Shown: positions 17,543 through 25,872 of the stretch, piece after piece
How the letters are laid out: the number at the start of each line of letters is the position of its first letter
Position numbering within the stretch: the first letter of the stretch is position 1
Assembly: GCF_000425265.1 (NCBI RefSeq)
Contig: NZ_KE384342.1
Location: 275,528 to 339,527 of the forward strand
Direction: 5' to 3'
Source of the DNA: Maridesulfovibrio zosterae DSM 11974
GTDB lineage: Bacteria; Desulfobacterota; Desulfovibrionia; Desulfovibrionales; Desulfovibrionaceae
Length of the DNA stretch: 64,000 bases
Notes under the pieces: generated by a model
What the model saw: only the letters and a program-made list of their open reading frames with translations
Databases searched by the model: none
Told to the model about the DNA's origin: nothing
Translations under genes and position numbers: made by a program

Positions 17543-18940
17543 ATGACTGGAGGAAGACTGGCTAACAGAGTTTCAGATTTTTTTCTTCATGATATATGGG
17601 ACTGGAGTTCACATCATGTAAATGGTCCGCTTAAAGTTTTATATACTTTTGCCCGGGTGGCATATCTCGTTGCTATCGGTTTTTTAAAAGATCAGTGCAT
17701 TATCAGAGCATCAGCCCTTACATTTACTACCATGCTTTCCATTGTTCCTTTTATTGCTGTCGCTTTTTCACTTATGAAAGGGATGGGGTTTCAAGATTCG
17801 GCTTTTATTCACGATATGCTGCTGAAAGTCTCTGCAGGTAGAGAAGAGGTCGTTGCTAAGATACTTGAATATGTGGATAATACTAACGTTCAGACTCTTG
17901 GCTGGGTAGGTGTTGCTACTTTGCTTTTTACCGTCCTTTCAACTGTAGGTACAATCGAGAAAGCTTTCAATATTATTTGGGATGTCTCCAAAGGACGGAC
18001 TTTCTGGAGAAAATTTACTGATTTTTTCTCTGTCATTTTTATTTGTCCAGTCGCGGTTATTGTTGCTACGAGTGTCAGTATTTCTATTAGGCGTCAGACT
18101 CTTTTGCATTCATTTGAAGGTGTTTACGGTATTTCTGAGCTGGAATCATTTATTATGAAGCTTGCACCTCTGGTTTTGATCTGGCTGTCATTTACATTTG
18201 TTTATGCTTTCATGCCGAATACGCGGGTACGTGTCAGAAGTGCACTGGCTGGAGGAATTGTTGCCGGTACTATCTGGCATATGGCCCAATGGGCATATAT
18301 AAACTGGCAGGTAGGAGTCAGTAAATATAATGCAATTTATGGAAGTTTTGCTCAGTTACCGCTTTTTTTGCTTTGGCTTTATTTCAGTTGGATTATCGTT
18401 CTTCTCGGGTCCGAGATAAGTTATGCTGTCCAGAATGTGATGATGTATCGTCAGCAGAGATTCATGCCTGATGCCGGAGTTGAGGATATGCAGAAATTTT
18501 CCATTTTAGCCTTGAGTTATATGAGTACTCGTTTTGAAAGAGCCGAACCTCCTTATGATCTTGAAGAACTTGCCGCTGAAATGGGGGTTCCGGTTCGGTT
18601 TATATCTAATCTGCTGGATAAGTTTGCAGAAGGAGGCATATTGCTGAAGGCAAAAGATGAGGATCGGGAAATTTATACATTCGCTCTTTCTCCAGAAAAG
18701 ATATCTTTGCTGCGGGTGATGAATATATTATCTGGAAGCGGTACTGGGGCCAGTTCTGCTGTTGACAGTCCCGGGATGGAATTTGTTTCAAAATTGATGA
18801 ACGATATCAAACAGATTATTCGTGAATCTGGAAGAGATATAAGTCTATCCGAGTGCGCTGTGGAGATGGACAGAGCGCTGGCAGAAGACAAAGCCGACTC
18901 TGCAATGGTTGCTGCTTTGGAGGAACAGTTTTCAGGCTAA
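17543..18940 (+). CDS. YihY/BrkB family membrane protein with C-terminal winged-helix-like domain
   Basis: About 465 residues. The first 300 hold the YihY/BrkB domain with six predicted membrane segments, including LTFTTMLSIVPFIAVAFSLM and LPLFLLWLYFSWIIVLLGSEI, both hallmark regions. This family was once called RNase BN, which is a misnomer. Residues of about 325-420 (FSILALSYMSTRFE...LEELAAEMGVPVRFISNLLDKFAEGG) look like a winged helix fused at the cytoplasmic end, as seen in longer members. ATG 17543 is preferred over 17540 because AGGAGGG ends only one base before the latter. Function unknown. Confidence 0.85.
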   Translation: MTGGRLANRVSDFFLHDIWDWSSHHVNGPLKVLYTFARVAYLVAIGFLKDQCIIRASALTFTTMLSIVPFIAVAFSLMKGMGFQDSAFIHDMLLKVSAGREEVVAKILEYVDNTNVQTLGWVGVATLLFTVLSTVGTIEKAFNIIWDVSKGRTFWRKFTDFFSVIFICPVAVIVATSVSISIRRQTLLHSFEGVYGISELESFIMKLAPLVLIWLSFTFVYAFMPNTRVRVRSALAGGIVAGTIWHMAQWAYINWQVGVSKYNAIYGSFAQLPLFLLWLYFSWIIVLLGSEISYAVQNVMMYRQQRFMPDAGVEDMQKFSILALSYMSTRFERAEPPYDLEELAAEMGVPVRFISNLLDKFAEGGILLKAKDEDREIYTFALSPEKISLLRVMNILSGSGTGASSAVDSPGMEFVSKLMNDIKQIIRESGRDISLSECAVEMDRALAEDKADSAMVAALEEQFSG

Positions 18941-18958
18941 AAGCAATTGTGCTATAAT
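18929..18958 (+). promoter_or_regulatory. Putative sigma-70 promoter of cooA
   Basis: TTTTCA (18929-18934) and a perfect TATAAT (18953-18958) are separated by 18 bases. The -35 lies inside the end of the BrkB gene. Transcription would start near 18966 and give a leader of about 43 bases containing the hairpin at 18987-19007. Confidence 0.55.
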
Positions 18959-18986
18959 TACTGACATTTTGTCTTTTTTAAGGCAT

Positions 18987-19007
18987 TGCCCCATGAACAG
19001 GGGGGCA
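18987..19007 (+). promoter_or_regulatory. Hairpin sequestering the cooA ribosome-binding site
   Basis: TGCCCC (18987-18992) can pair with GGGGCA (19002-19007). The G6 run at 19000-19005 is the only Shine-Dalgarno candidate for the cooA ATG at 19009. Opening of the stem would be needed for efficient initiation. Also seen: an 11-codon ORF starting at ATG 18993 that overlaps the cooA start. Confidence 0.45.
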
Positions 19008-19008
19008 T

Positions 19009-19659
19009 ATGAAATTTTCCGGTATTAATCTTTTAGATGAATTGAAAAGGTCTGATTTTGGAGAGTTGCGTTCTATTTTCAGCGAGCGCAAAGCCAAGAA
19101 AGGGGCAATAGTTTTTACTCCCGAAAGTGATGAAGATCTTGTCTTCATCGTTTCAGAGGGGCGGGTGAGAATTTATCTTGCCTATGGAGCCAAAGAGTTC
19201 ACTCTTGGTATTCTTGAACCGGGAGATTTGTATTCATCGCATGCAGGGTGCTTCGTACAGGCTTATGAGGATAGTGTTATTCTTGTTACAGGAGTTCAAT
19301 CTGTTAAGCGCTGTATGGCTGAAGTTCCTGTTTTTAACCGTACTATGGTTCGTGTTCTGGGTAAAATTTTGCAGAATTCATTTTCTGTAATTAATGGATT
19401 GGTTTTTAAGGATATAAATTCACGTCTTTGTAGTTACCTCCTTAAAGAAGCTCAGGATTCAGGTATTTCTGGTGAAAAAGGAATCAAAATTAATCTGGAC
19501 CTGACCACTGAACAGCTTTCTCTTCTTCTTGGTGCAACGCGCCAGACAGTATCTACTCTTCTTAATAATATGGTTCGAGATGAAATTCTGATTAAGCAGG
19601 GACGTTCCAGCTGGCTTATTCCTGATTTAGAAAAATTAGAATTGCTTTCTGAAAATTGA
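19009..19659 (+). CDS. cooA: CO-sensing heme regulator CooA (CRP/FNR family)
   Basis: 216 residues: N-terminal cyclic-nucleotide-binding-type effector domain, long dimerisation helix (about 110-140), and C-terminal helix-turn-helix LSLLLGATRQTVSTLLNNMV (about 171-190). The segment YSSHAGCFVQA aligns with R. rubrum CooA FCMHSGCLVEA. The distal-pocket/axial heme histidine is kept (His78), as is the cysteine after it (Cys81), while the ferric-state ligand Cys75 of R. rubrum is Ser here (Ser76). CO binding to the heme would activate transcription of cooS. The gene lies 167 bases upstream of cooS and the CooA palindrome sits between them. A general CRP/FNR regulator is the alternative, but context strongly favours CooA. 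Confidence 0.9.
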   Translation: MKFSGINLLDELKRSDFGELRSIFSERKAKKGAIVFTPESDEDLVFIVSEGRVRIYLAYGAKEFTLGILEPGDLYSSHAGCFVQAYEDSVILVTGVQSVKRCMAEVPVFNRTMVRVLGKILQNSFSVINGLVFKDINSRLCSYLLKEAQDSGISGEKGIKINLDLTTEQLSLLLGATRQTVSTLLNNMVRDEILIKQGRSSWLIPDLEKLELLSEN

Positions 19660-19718
19660 TATATGTTTTATTATTGTATTTCCTGAGTTAAAAATTTTGT
19701 TCGTAAAATATACCTGAT

Positions 19719-19736
19719 TTGTCGGATATCCGACAA
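19719..19736 (+). promoter_or_regulatory. CooA operator upstream of cooS
   Basis: TTGTCGGATATCCGACAA is a perfect 18-bp palindrome. Its TGTCG-N6-CGACA core matches the CooA half-sites known from R. rubrum. It lies between cooA and cooS, with its centre 99 bases before the cooS start codon, leaving room for a promoter downstream of it. Confidence 0.85.
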
Positions 19737-19826
19737 ACATAATCAGCCTGATAGCTTATGGTTTATCCAGTGGAATAAACGCTATAGCATTTCACGCTGT
19801 AGTGGGAAAACAGGGAGGATATATTT

Positions 19827-21704
19827 ATGGCAAAAGCACCTCGTCCAGCAGAAGAACTTTCTATCTGGGAAGATGCTCAGGCAATGATTAATAAAGCCAG
19901 AGTTGAGGGTATTGAGACTGTTCATGAGAGGTTACAGCAGCAGACTCCGCACTGTAAGTTCTGTGAGCTCGGTACCAGCTGTCGTATTTGTACTATGGGA
20001 CCATGTAAGATTACTCCTAAATCTCCGCGCGGTGTTTGCGGAGCTGATGCGGATGTTATTGTAGCAAGAAATTTCGGGCGTTTTGTGGCTGGAGGGTCAG
20101 CAGGACATTCTGATCATGGTCGTGACCTCATTGAAGTGCTTGAAGCTATTGTTGAGGGTGATACTGATGATTATAAGATTACCGATGAAGCCAAGCTTAT
20201 AAGGATTTCCGCAGAGGTGGGCATAGAAACTGAAGGACGTGAGCTTAAGGATATTGCCCGCGATGCTATAGAAATGTTTTTCGCTGATTTCGGAAGTCGT
20301 AAAAAGCAGGTCTCCTTTCTTTCACGAGTGCCTCAGAAACGTAAAGATATCTGGGAAAAGCTGGGCATGACTCCACGCGGTGTTGACCGTGAAATAGCTG
20401 AAATGATGCACCGTACCCACATGGGGTGTGATAACGATGCTCCTAATACTCTTATACACGCAGCACGAACAGCTTTATCAGACGGTTGGGGCGGCTCAAT
20501 GATCGGTACAGAGCTTTCGGATGTTATTTTCGGAACCCCAAGTCCTTCCATGTCTCAGGCTAATCTTGGAGTTATCAAGGAAGAGAAAGTCAATATTCTT
20601 GTTCACGGACATAATCCGGTAGTTTCAGAAATGATTTTAGCTGCCGCACGTGATCCTGAAATTGTGGCCGAAGCAAAGGCTGCCGGAGCTGAAGGAATTA
20701 ACATTGCCGGATTATGCTGTACCGGTAATGAATTGCTTATGCGTAAGGGAATTCCCATGGCCGGTAACCATCTTATGACTGAGCTGGCAATTTTAACCGG
20801 AGCAGTCGAGGCGGTTGTTGTTGACTATCAGTGTATTATGCCCAGTCTTGTTCAGATATCAGGTTGTTATCATACTAGATTTATAGATACTGCTTCCAAG
20901 GCCCGTTTTACAGGAGCAACTCATTTTGACATTCACCCGCATAATGCTTTAGAGCAGGCTCGCGAAATTGTGCGTCTTGCAGTTAAAGCCTATGGTGAAC
21001 GTGATTCTTCACGTGTAGACATCCCATGTGAACCTGTAGAAATAATGACCGGTTTCTCTAACGAAGCTGTGATCTCTGCTCTCGGTGGGACTCTTGATCC
21101 GCTGGTTCAGGCCATAGCGAATGGAGATATACGCGGGGCAGTTGGAATCGTGGGTTGCAATAATCCAAAATTTAAACAAGATTCCATGAATGTAGGGCTT
21201 GCCAAGGAATTGATTAAAAAAGACATTCTTGTGCTGGTCACCGGTTGTGTAACAACCGCTGCAGGTAAAGCCGGGCTGCTGGTTCCAGATGCGATTGAAA
21301 TGGCAGGACCGGGGCTTAAAAAAATATGTGGATCTCTGGGGATTCCACCGGTTCTGCATTATGGTTCTTGCGTTGATAATGCCCGTATCTTACAGCTTTG
21401 CGCGGCTCTTGCCGATGCATTAAATGTCGACATCAGTGACTTACCAGTAGGAGCTTCTTCACCGGAGTGGTATTCTGAAAAAGCTGCTGCTATCGGATTA
21501 TATGCTGTTGCCAGCGGTATTTACACCCATCTTGGTCATCCTCCGAATATATTAGGTTCTGAAACAGTTACCAATATTGCTGTTTCCGGATTGGAGGATT
21601 TAGTAGGAGCTTCATTTGTCATTGAACCTGACCCGGTTAAAGCCGCAGAATTATTTGATGAGAGAATTAAGGCTAAGCGCAAAGGACTCGGTTTAAGCGA
21701 ATAG
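19827..21704 (+). CDS. cooS: Anaerobic Ni carbon monoxide dehydrogenase, catalytic subunit
   Basis: Oxidises CO to CO2 at a NiFeS C-cluster. 625 residues. The N-terminal cysteines are Cys43-x2-Cys46 for the intersubunit D-cluster, then Cys52, Cys55, Cys60 and Cys71 for the B-cluster. The CxxC spacing for D replaces the CX7C of C. hydrogenoformans CODH-II and matches the type in D. vulgaris, whose D-cluster is [2Fe-2S]. C-cluster ligands are visible: His262 (HGHNPV), Cys298 (GLCCTGNE), Cys336 (DYQC), Cys444 (VGCNN), Cys474 (TGCVT) and Cys515 (YGSCVDN). GGAGGA 10 bases before ATG marks the start. cooC follows; no CooF or hydrogenase gene is present, so the electron acceptor is not encoded here. 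Confidence 0.96.
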   Translation: MAKAPRPAEELSIWEDAQAMINKARVEGIETVHERLQQQTPHCKFCELGTSCRICTMGPCKITPKSPRGVCGADADVIVARNFGRFVAGGSAGHSDHGRDLIEVLEAIVEGDTDDYKITDEAKLIRISAEVGIETEGRELKDIARDAIEMFFADFGSRKKQVSFLSRVPQKRKDIWEKLGMTPRGVDREIAEMMHRTHMGCDNDAPNTLIHAARTALSDGWGGSMIGTELSDVIFGTPSPSMSQANLGVIKEEKVNILVHGHNPVVSEMILAAARDPEIVAEAKAAGAEGINIAGLCCTGNELLMRKGIPMAGNHLMTELAILTGAVEAVVVDYQCIMPSLVQISGCYHTRFIDTASKARFTGATHFDIHPHNALEQAREIVRLAVKAYGERDSSRVDIPCEPVEIMTGFSNEAVISALGGTLDPLVQAIANGDIRGAVGIVGCNNPKFKQDSMNVGLAKELIKKDILVLVTGCVTTAAGKAGLLVPDAIEMAGPGLKKICGSLGIPPVLHYGSCVDNARILQLCAALADALNVDISDLPVGASSPEWYSEKAAAIGLYAVASGIYTHLGHPPNILGSETVTNIAVSGLEDLVGASFVIEPDPVKAAELFDERIKAKRKGLGLSE

Positions 21705-21716
21705 AATGGAGTTGAT

Positions 21717-22493
21717 ATGAAGCTGGCATTTGCAGGGAAGGGTGGTGTAGGCAAGACCACTATAACATCATGGATGGCTGACTGGCTGGCCAGAACAGGG
21801 AATAATGTCTGGATGATAGATGCTGATACTGCTCTTTCACTCGGGCAGGCATCTGGACTTGATTGCAGCTCTATGCCGCAACCAGTTTCATCAAGAAAAG
21901 ACCTTATCAGTGAGAGAATTCACGCAGAAGGTTTTTTAAATCTGAATCCTGATGTGGGAGATTTACCAGCGGAACTATCCGTAGAGATTCCGCTTTTTGA
22001 GGAACCTTTCCCCGGTGTTAAACCCGGTAAAAAAAGGCTGCTGGTAATGGGAAGTCTCTCCAATGCCGGAGGGGGCTGTGCCTGCGATGCGAATGCTTTG
22101 CTTAAGGCTTTGCTGGCTCATGTTGTTATGGATAATAATGACTGTGTGCTTGTTGATCTTGAAGCCGGAGTTGAGCACTTAGGACGTGGTACAGCAGCCT
22201 ACGTGGATGGTATGGTAGTTGTATCTGAACCATCTATGCGCAGTTTCAAAACTGCTTCTGAAGTGGGCCGTATGGCTGGAGAGTTAGGGCTTGATAAACA
22301 GGTGCTGGTTATTAATCGATACATGGGTGGGAGTCCGCCTGATCTTGAGTTTATACCAGAACGTCGGTTTCTGATTCCTCCTTTTCAGGGGTTGATTGAG
22401 CGACAGATGACGGATGGAAGTGTTCTGAATCTTCCTGAATCTGTTGAAATTGATGCTATGATGGAAAAGATCGTTCAAGCTTTCAAGGATTAA
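21717..22493 (+). CDS. cooC: CODH nickel-insertion ATPase CooC
   Basis: 258-residue SIMIBI-class ATPase that matures CooS by delivering nickel to the C-cluster. The deviant Walker A is GKGGVGKTT (7-15). A Cys121-x-Cys123 pair (GGGCACDANALLK) is the metal-binding motif at the CooC dimer interface, and VLVDLEAGVEHLGRG is the CooC-type switch II region. It starts 12 bases after cooS and is followed by a terminator, so the operon is cooS-cooC only. Confidence 0.94.
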   Translation: MKLAFAGKGGVGKTTITSWMADWLARTGNNVWMIDADTALSLGQASGLDCSSMPQPVSSRKDLISERIHAEGFLNLNPDVGDLPAELSVEIPLFEEPFPGVKPGKKRLLVMGSLSNAGGGCACDANALLKALLAHVVMDNNDCVLVDLEAGVEHLGRGTAAYVDGMVVVSEPSMRSFKTASEVGRMAGELGLDKQVLVINRYMGGSPPDLEFIPERRFLIPPFQGLIERQMTDGSVLNLPESVEIDAMMEKIVQAFKD

Positions 22494-22513
22494 TTCTGAT
22501 TGCTGGTTTTGAT

Positions 22514-22552
22514 AAAAAAATGCCTCCGAAATTGTTCGGAGGCATTTGATTA
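22514..22552. terminator. Bidirectional terminator between cooC and ydcF-like gene
   Basis: AAATGCCTCCGAA pairs with TTCGGAGGCATTT around ATTG, with an A7 run before it. It can end both the cooS-cooC transcript and the converging nth-tgt-ydcF transcript. Confidence 0.88.
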
Positions 22553-22562
22553 TTACTGTTTA

Positions 22563-23213
22563 TTAAGGCTTGTTAATTATCTGATCAGTGCTTCTGAAGG
22601 CACCTCCAAATTCAAAATATAGTGTCTTAGTAACTTCAAGAATAACAAAAGGTGCGGTTCTGAAGTTCTTCCACCATCTTGTTGAAACATGCTCGTAAGG
22701 TGTGGCTGCAACTATAATCTTGATTTTCGGTGGAAGTATTTTCCTGAAGATTATACCGGCCCGTCTGGTGTGCAAAGGAGATGTAACCAGAATAATGGAC
22801 GTGACTTCAGGTCCAAGCACTTTTTTAAGTTCTTCTGCCTCTTCAAGCGTACTGACATTGGCATTTCCGAAAAATCTGATTCTACTTTCAGGCACACCTT
22901 TTTTCAGCAGTACTTCTTTAAATACTTCCCACTGGTAAGGGAATGTAATACCCAGTTTGCGCACTTGCTTTATTTCCGGTTCGGTGACTGGCTTGCTTGC
23001 AAAAATCAGTGGCGCATACCCTTTGTTAAAAAGTTCTGCACCGTATATTGGACGGTAGTACTGGCCTCCCAGTACTACTATCGCATCAGCTTTTTTAAGG
23101 GTATCTTTTTGCTGCAGCAATTCCGGAGCAAAGAAGAACAAGATAGCAGCTGCTAAAAAGCCCACAACAGTCAACGCTCCTATAAGCGTTAGAATGTGGC
23201 GAACAATTTTCAT
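22563..23213 (-). CDS. YdcF/SanA-like (DUF218) membrane-anchored protein
   Basis: 216 residues: one N-terminal transmembrane helix (about 8-30), then a DUF218 domain with KADAIVVLGG (43-52) and YGAELFNKGYAP. The later motif ILVTSPLHTRRAGIIFRK corresponds to the conserved T-S-x-x-H-x-x-R block. DUF218 proteins are linked to envelope integrity and peptidoglycan precursor turnover; the exact reaction is unknown. The start overlaps the tgt stop (TAATG), so it is coupled to tgt. Confidence 0.86.
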   Translation of the reverse strand: MKIVRHILTLIGALTVVGFLAAAILFFFAPELLQQKDTLKKADAIVVLGGQYYRPIYGAELFNKGYAPLIFASKPVTEPEIKQVRKLGITFPYQWEVFKEVLLKKGVPESRIRFFGNANVSTLEEAEELKKVLGPEVTSIILVTSPLHTRRAGIIFRKILPPKIKIIVAATPYEHVSTRWWKNFRTAPFVILEVTKTLYFEFGGAFRSTDQIINKP

Positions 23214-24349
23214 TATTTTATCACCGGTTCATACACGGCTTCATATCTTTTCCTGAGATCTGCGAAAGTTCCTTTTTCGATAGCTTCACGTGCCTGTTCA
23301 GTAAGCTTAAGGAAGAAGCGCAGATTGTGGATTGAATTGAGCTGATATGAAAGCAACTCTTTTGCTGTGTATAAATGTCTCAGGTATGCCTTACTGAATG
23401 TGCGGCATGTGTAGCAGTCGCAATTCGGGTCCAGCGGTGAATCGTCTTCCCTGTACTGAGCCCGTTTGATATTAACTTTGCCCTGACTGGTATAAAGAGT
23501 TCCATTGCGTGCATTTCTGGTAGGTAGAACGCAATCGAACATATCTACTCCGTTGGCAATACCTTCCAGAATATCGAGCGGAGTTCCTACGCCCATGAGA
23601 TACCGTGGTTTATCAAATGGAAGTTTTGGTCCGATATGCTGAAGTATGTCATACATATCAGGAATTGGTTCACCTACACTGAGTCCGCCTATGGCATATC
23701 CTTCAAAGGGGATTTCGGAAAGCTGCTCAAGGCTTATTTCACGTAGATCTTTGTGGAATCCACCCTGAACAATGCCGAACATCAACTGATCACCGGAGCC
23801 GACGGGATATGCATCTCTGCATCGTTTAGCCCAGCGGGTAGTCATTTCAAGTGATTTTGCAGTATAGTCACGATCATTTCCGTAACCGACACATTCATCA
23901 AGAACCATCATAATATCAGAACCTATATTGTTCTGGATGGAAATAACTTTTTCAGGTGAGAAAAAGTGTTTGGACCCATCAATATAGGACCTGAACTCAA
24001 CTCCTTGTTCGGTAATCTTACGAATGGATTCAAGGCTGAAGACCTGAAATCCTCCGCTGTCGGTCAAAATAGGGCGGTCCCATGTGGAAAATTTATGCAA
24101 TCCTCCTCTACGTGCTATCAGCTCATCACCGGGACGCAGATAGAGATGGTAGGTGTTTCCAAGGATAATCTGTGATCCTATATCGCGCAGGTCACGCGGT
24201 GGTACTGCTTTGACTGATCCCTGAGTTCCAACAGGCATATATACAGGAGTCTGAATTTCACCGTGAGCGGTCATTAGTGTTCCGCGGCGGGCATGGCCAT
24301 CTGTGGCATGGACTGTAAAAGTTCCGGGTTTCTTTTGTTCTTCACTCAT
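23213..24349 (-). CDS. tgt: Queuine tRNA-ribosyltransferase (tRNA-guanine transglycosylase)
   Basis: Exchanges guanine 34 for preQ1 in tRNAs with GUN anticodons, including the tRNA-Asn(GUU) at the start of this window. The 378 residues contain the substrate pocket [11 protein letters not shown] (about 96-106), the [11 protein letters not shown] region and [15 protein letters not shown]. The zinc site CDCYTC plus a downstream His is visible near 310-340. The gene overlaps nth upstream and ydcF downstream by one base each. Confidence 0.96.
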   Translation of the reverse strand: MSEEQKKPGTFTVHATDGHARRGTLMTAHGEIQTPVYMPVGTQGSVKAVPPRDLRDIGSQIILGNTYHLYLRPGDELIARRGGLHKFSTWDRPILTDSGGFQVFSLESIRKITEQGVEFRSYIDGSKHFFSPEKVISIQNNIGSDIMMVLDECVGYGNDRDYTAKSLEMTTRWAKRCRDAYPVGSGDQLMFGIVQGGFHKDLREISLEQLSEIPFEGYAIGGLSVGEPIPDMYDILQHIGPKLPFDKPRYLMGVGTPLDILEGIANGVDMFDCVLPTRNARNGTLYTSQGKVNIKRAQYREDDSPLDPNCDCYTCRTFSKAYLRHLYTAKELLSYQLNSIHNLRFFLKLTEQAREAIEKGTFADLRKRYEAVYEPVIK

Positions 24350-25011
24350 TATTTTTTCTCAATTCCATTTTGAGGGCATATATCGTTAAGTTCACATATG
24401 TCGCATTTAGGGTTTCTGGCGGGACATACATCACGACCGAAAAGTACAAGCAGATGATTGGCATTTCCCCAGTTTTTCTGCTCAAAAAGCGGCATTAAAT
24501 CTTTTTCAATTACATTGGGGTTGGTACTTACCGTAAAGCCCATTCTGAAGGACAGGCGCTTAACATGGGTATCAACTGCAACTCCTTCATGAACATTCAT
24601 AGCATTGGATAATACTATATTGGCTGTCTTGCGGGCAACTCCGGGCAGCCTGATCATTTCTTTCATGGTTCGGGGCAATTCACCGTTGAATTCGCTCATG
24701 ACCAGTTCTGATGCAGCCTTGAGATTTTTGGATTTGTTGCGGAAAAGTCCTGTTGAACGAATAATTTCTTCTATTTCAGAGACTTCAGCTTTGCTCATTT
24801 CAGAGGGTCCGGGCCATTTTTCAAATAATGCCGGAGTTACCTTGTTCACTCGTACGTCAGTACACTGGGCAGCGAGAACAGTTGAAACAAGAAGTTCCCA
24901 TGCATTTTTCCAGTCCAGTTCAGGCTCTGGATCAGGGTAACGTTTGATCAGTCTGGCATAGACCTCTTTTGCTCTTTGCAATATCTTTTTGTCAGGAGTA
25001 TTTTTTTTCAT
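24349..25011 (-). CDS. nth: Endonuclease III (base-excision repair glycosylase/AP lyase)
   Basis: Removes oxidised pyrimidines from DNA and nicks the abasic site. 220 residues. The helix-hairpin-helix [16 protein letters not shown] carries the catalytic lysine, and VDTHVKRL the catalytic aspartate. The [4Fe-4S] motif C-x6-C-x2-C-x5-C is intact at the C-terminus ([17 protein letters not shown]). Stop and tgt start share one base. Confidence 0.95.
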   Translation of the reverse strand: MKKNTPDKKILQRAKEVYARLIKRYPDPEPELDWKNAWELLVSTVLAAQCTDVRVNKVTPALFEKWPGPSEMSKAEVSEIEEIIRSTGLFRNKSKNLKAASELVMSEFNGELPRTMKEMIRLPGVARKTANIVLSNAMNVHEGVAVDTHVKRLSFRMGFTVSTNPNVIEKDLMPLFEQKNWGNANHLLVLFGRDVCPARNPKCDICELNDICPQNGIEKK

Positions 25012-25144
25012 ATTGATGAATTTGGGGCTATCATTTCTTTTTATAAGTTACAATGAACATCTGTATAGGCATAATGGTTATAGATGTTGATCTCCATGTC
25101 AATTAATGTATTCTTAAATCAAACTTTACCGGAGGAGAATAGTT

Positions 25145-25432
25145 ATGAAAGTAGTTTTAAGTTTGTTTATTGCCGGATTGTTCGCAATTTCAGGAATATC
25201 TGTTGCAGCAATTAATGCTGAGGATGGTTCTGGTCTTATTTTATCTAAATGTTCAGCTTGTCACAGTCTTAAAAGAGTCTGTCGCGGTCTTGGTAAAAAA
25301 GATCTTGCTGCATGGACAAAGACTAATAAAAGAATGGCTGCTATGGGAATGAGCATTACAGATGGTGAACTTGAATTGGTTAATAATTATCTTGCAAATG
25401 CAAAACCAGGTGAAGGTCCCGTCTGTAAATAG
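25145..25432 (+). CDS. Small monoheme cytochrome c
   Basis: 95 residues with a signal peptide (1-20, cleavage near VAA or INA) and one heme-binding motif CSACH (36-40). A helical stretch follows with several methionines (KRMAAMGM) that could give the distal heme ligand. After CSACH the sequence resembles small class I cytochromes. ATG follows CGGAGG by 9 bases. It precedes cutA by 9 bases and may be co-transcribed with it, although no functional link is known. The electron partner is unknown. Confidence 0.85.
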   Translation: MKVVLSLFIAGLFAISGISVAAINAEDGSGLILSKCSACHSLKRVCRGLGKKDLAAWTKTNKRMAAMGMSITDGELELVNNYLANAKPGEGPVCK

Positions 25433-25441
25433 GAGAATAAT

Positions 25442-25756
25442 ATGTCTGTGACGCTGGTATACATTACGACCGGGGATGTTGAGGAAGCACGAGATATAGG
25501 CGGAGAGCTGGTTATGCGTCACCTTGCCGCCTGTGTTAATATTTTTGATAATATGGAATCAGTGTACTGGTGGGAAGACAGACTGGAAACTTCCCGAGAA
25601 GCAGTACTTATTGCCAAAACGACACCTGAACTTGCCGGTAAATTAATAGAAACAGCTCGGAGTCTGCATAGTTATGATTGTCCATGTATTGTGGCTCTGG
25701 AAGCCAAGCAGGGAGATCAAGAGTTCTTTGACTGGGTGAAAAGTCATACCGAGTAA
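25442..25756 (+). CDS. cutA: Divalent-cation tolerance protein CutA
   Basis: 104-residue CutA trimer subunit, PII-like fold. Conserved elements are LVYITTGDVEEARDIGGELV, LAACVNIF, the YWWEDRLETSREAVLIAKT strand and a C-terminal HSYDCPCIVALEAKQGDQEFFDWV. CutA was linked to copper tolerance in E. coli, but its biochemical role remains open. Confidence 0.94.
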   Translation: MSVTLVYITTGDVEEARDIGGELVMRHLAACVNIFDNMESVYWWEDRLETSREAVLIAKTTPELAGKLIETARSLHSYDCPCIVALEAKQGDQEFFDWVKSHTE

Positions 25757-25761
25757 TAACT

Positions 25762-25799
25762 GCATTGACTTTGGTGTGCAATGACGCATAAAGTCATGC
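25762..25799 (+). repeat. Long hairpin after cutA
   Basis: GCA-T-TGACTTT (25762-25772) pairs with AAAGTCA-TGC (25790-25799) with one bulged base. The loop contains a second weak TGC/GCA pairing. No T-run follows, so it may stabilise the cutA mRNA end rather than terminate transcription. Confidence 0.4.
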
Positions 25800-25823
25800 G
25801 CAAAAGTTGTCAGTACGTTATTT

Positions 25824-25851
25824 TTGAATGACCTTTTTATTTAGTTATAAT
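25824..25851 (+). promoter_or_regulatory. Sigma-70 promoter of the PfkB kinase gene
   Basis: TTGAAT (25824-25829) and a perfect TATAAT (25846-25851) are separated by 16 bases. The predicted transcript starts near 25858, just at the AAGGAG ribosome site, giving a leader of about 15 bases. Confidence 0.65.
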
Positions 25852-25872
25852 AATTTCAAGGAGCTCCATTAA

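Noticed and set aside
18950-18980. Second CooA operator upstream of cooA (GACATTTTGTC)
   Set aside because: Half-sites are in inverted order (GACA...TGTC) relative to the TGTC...GACA operator, so I do not call autoregulation.
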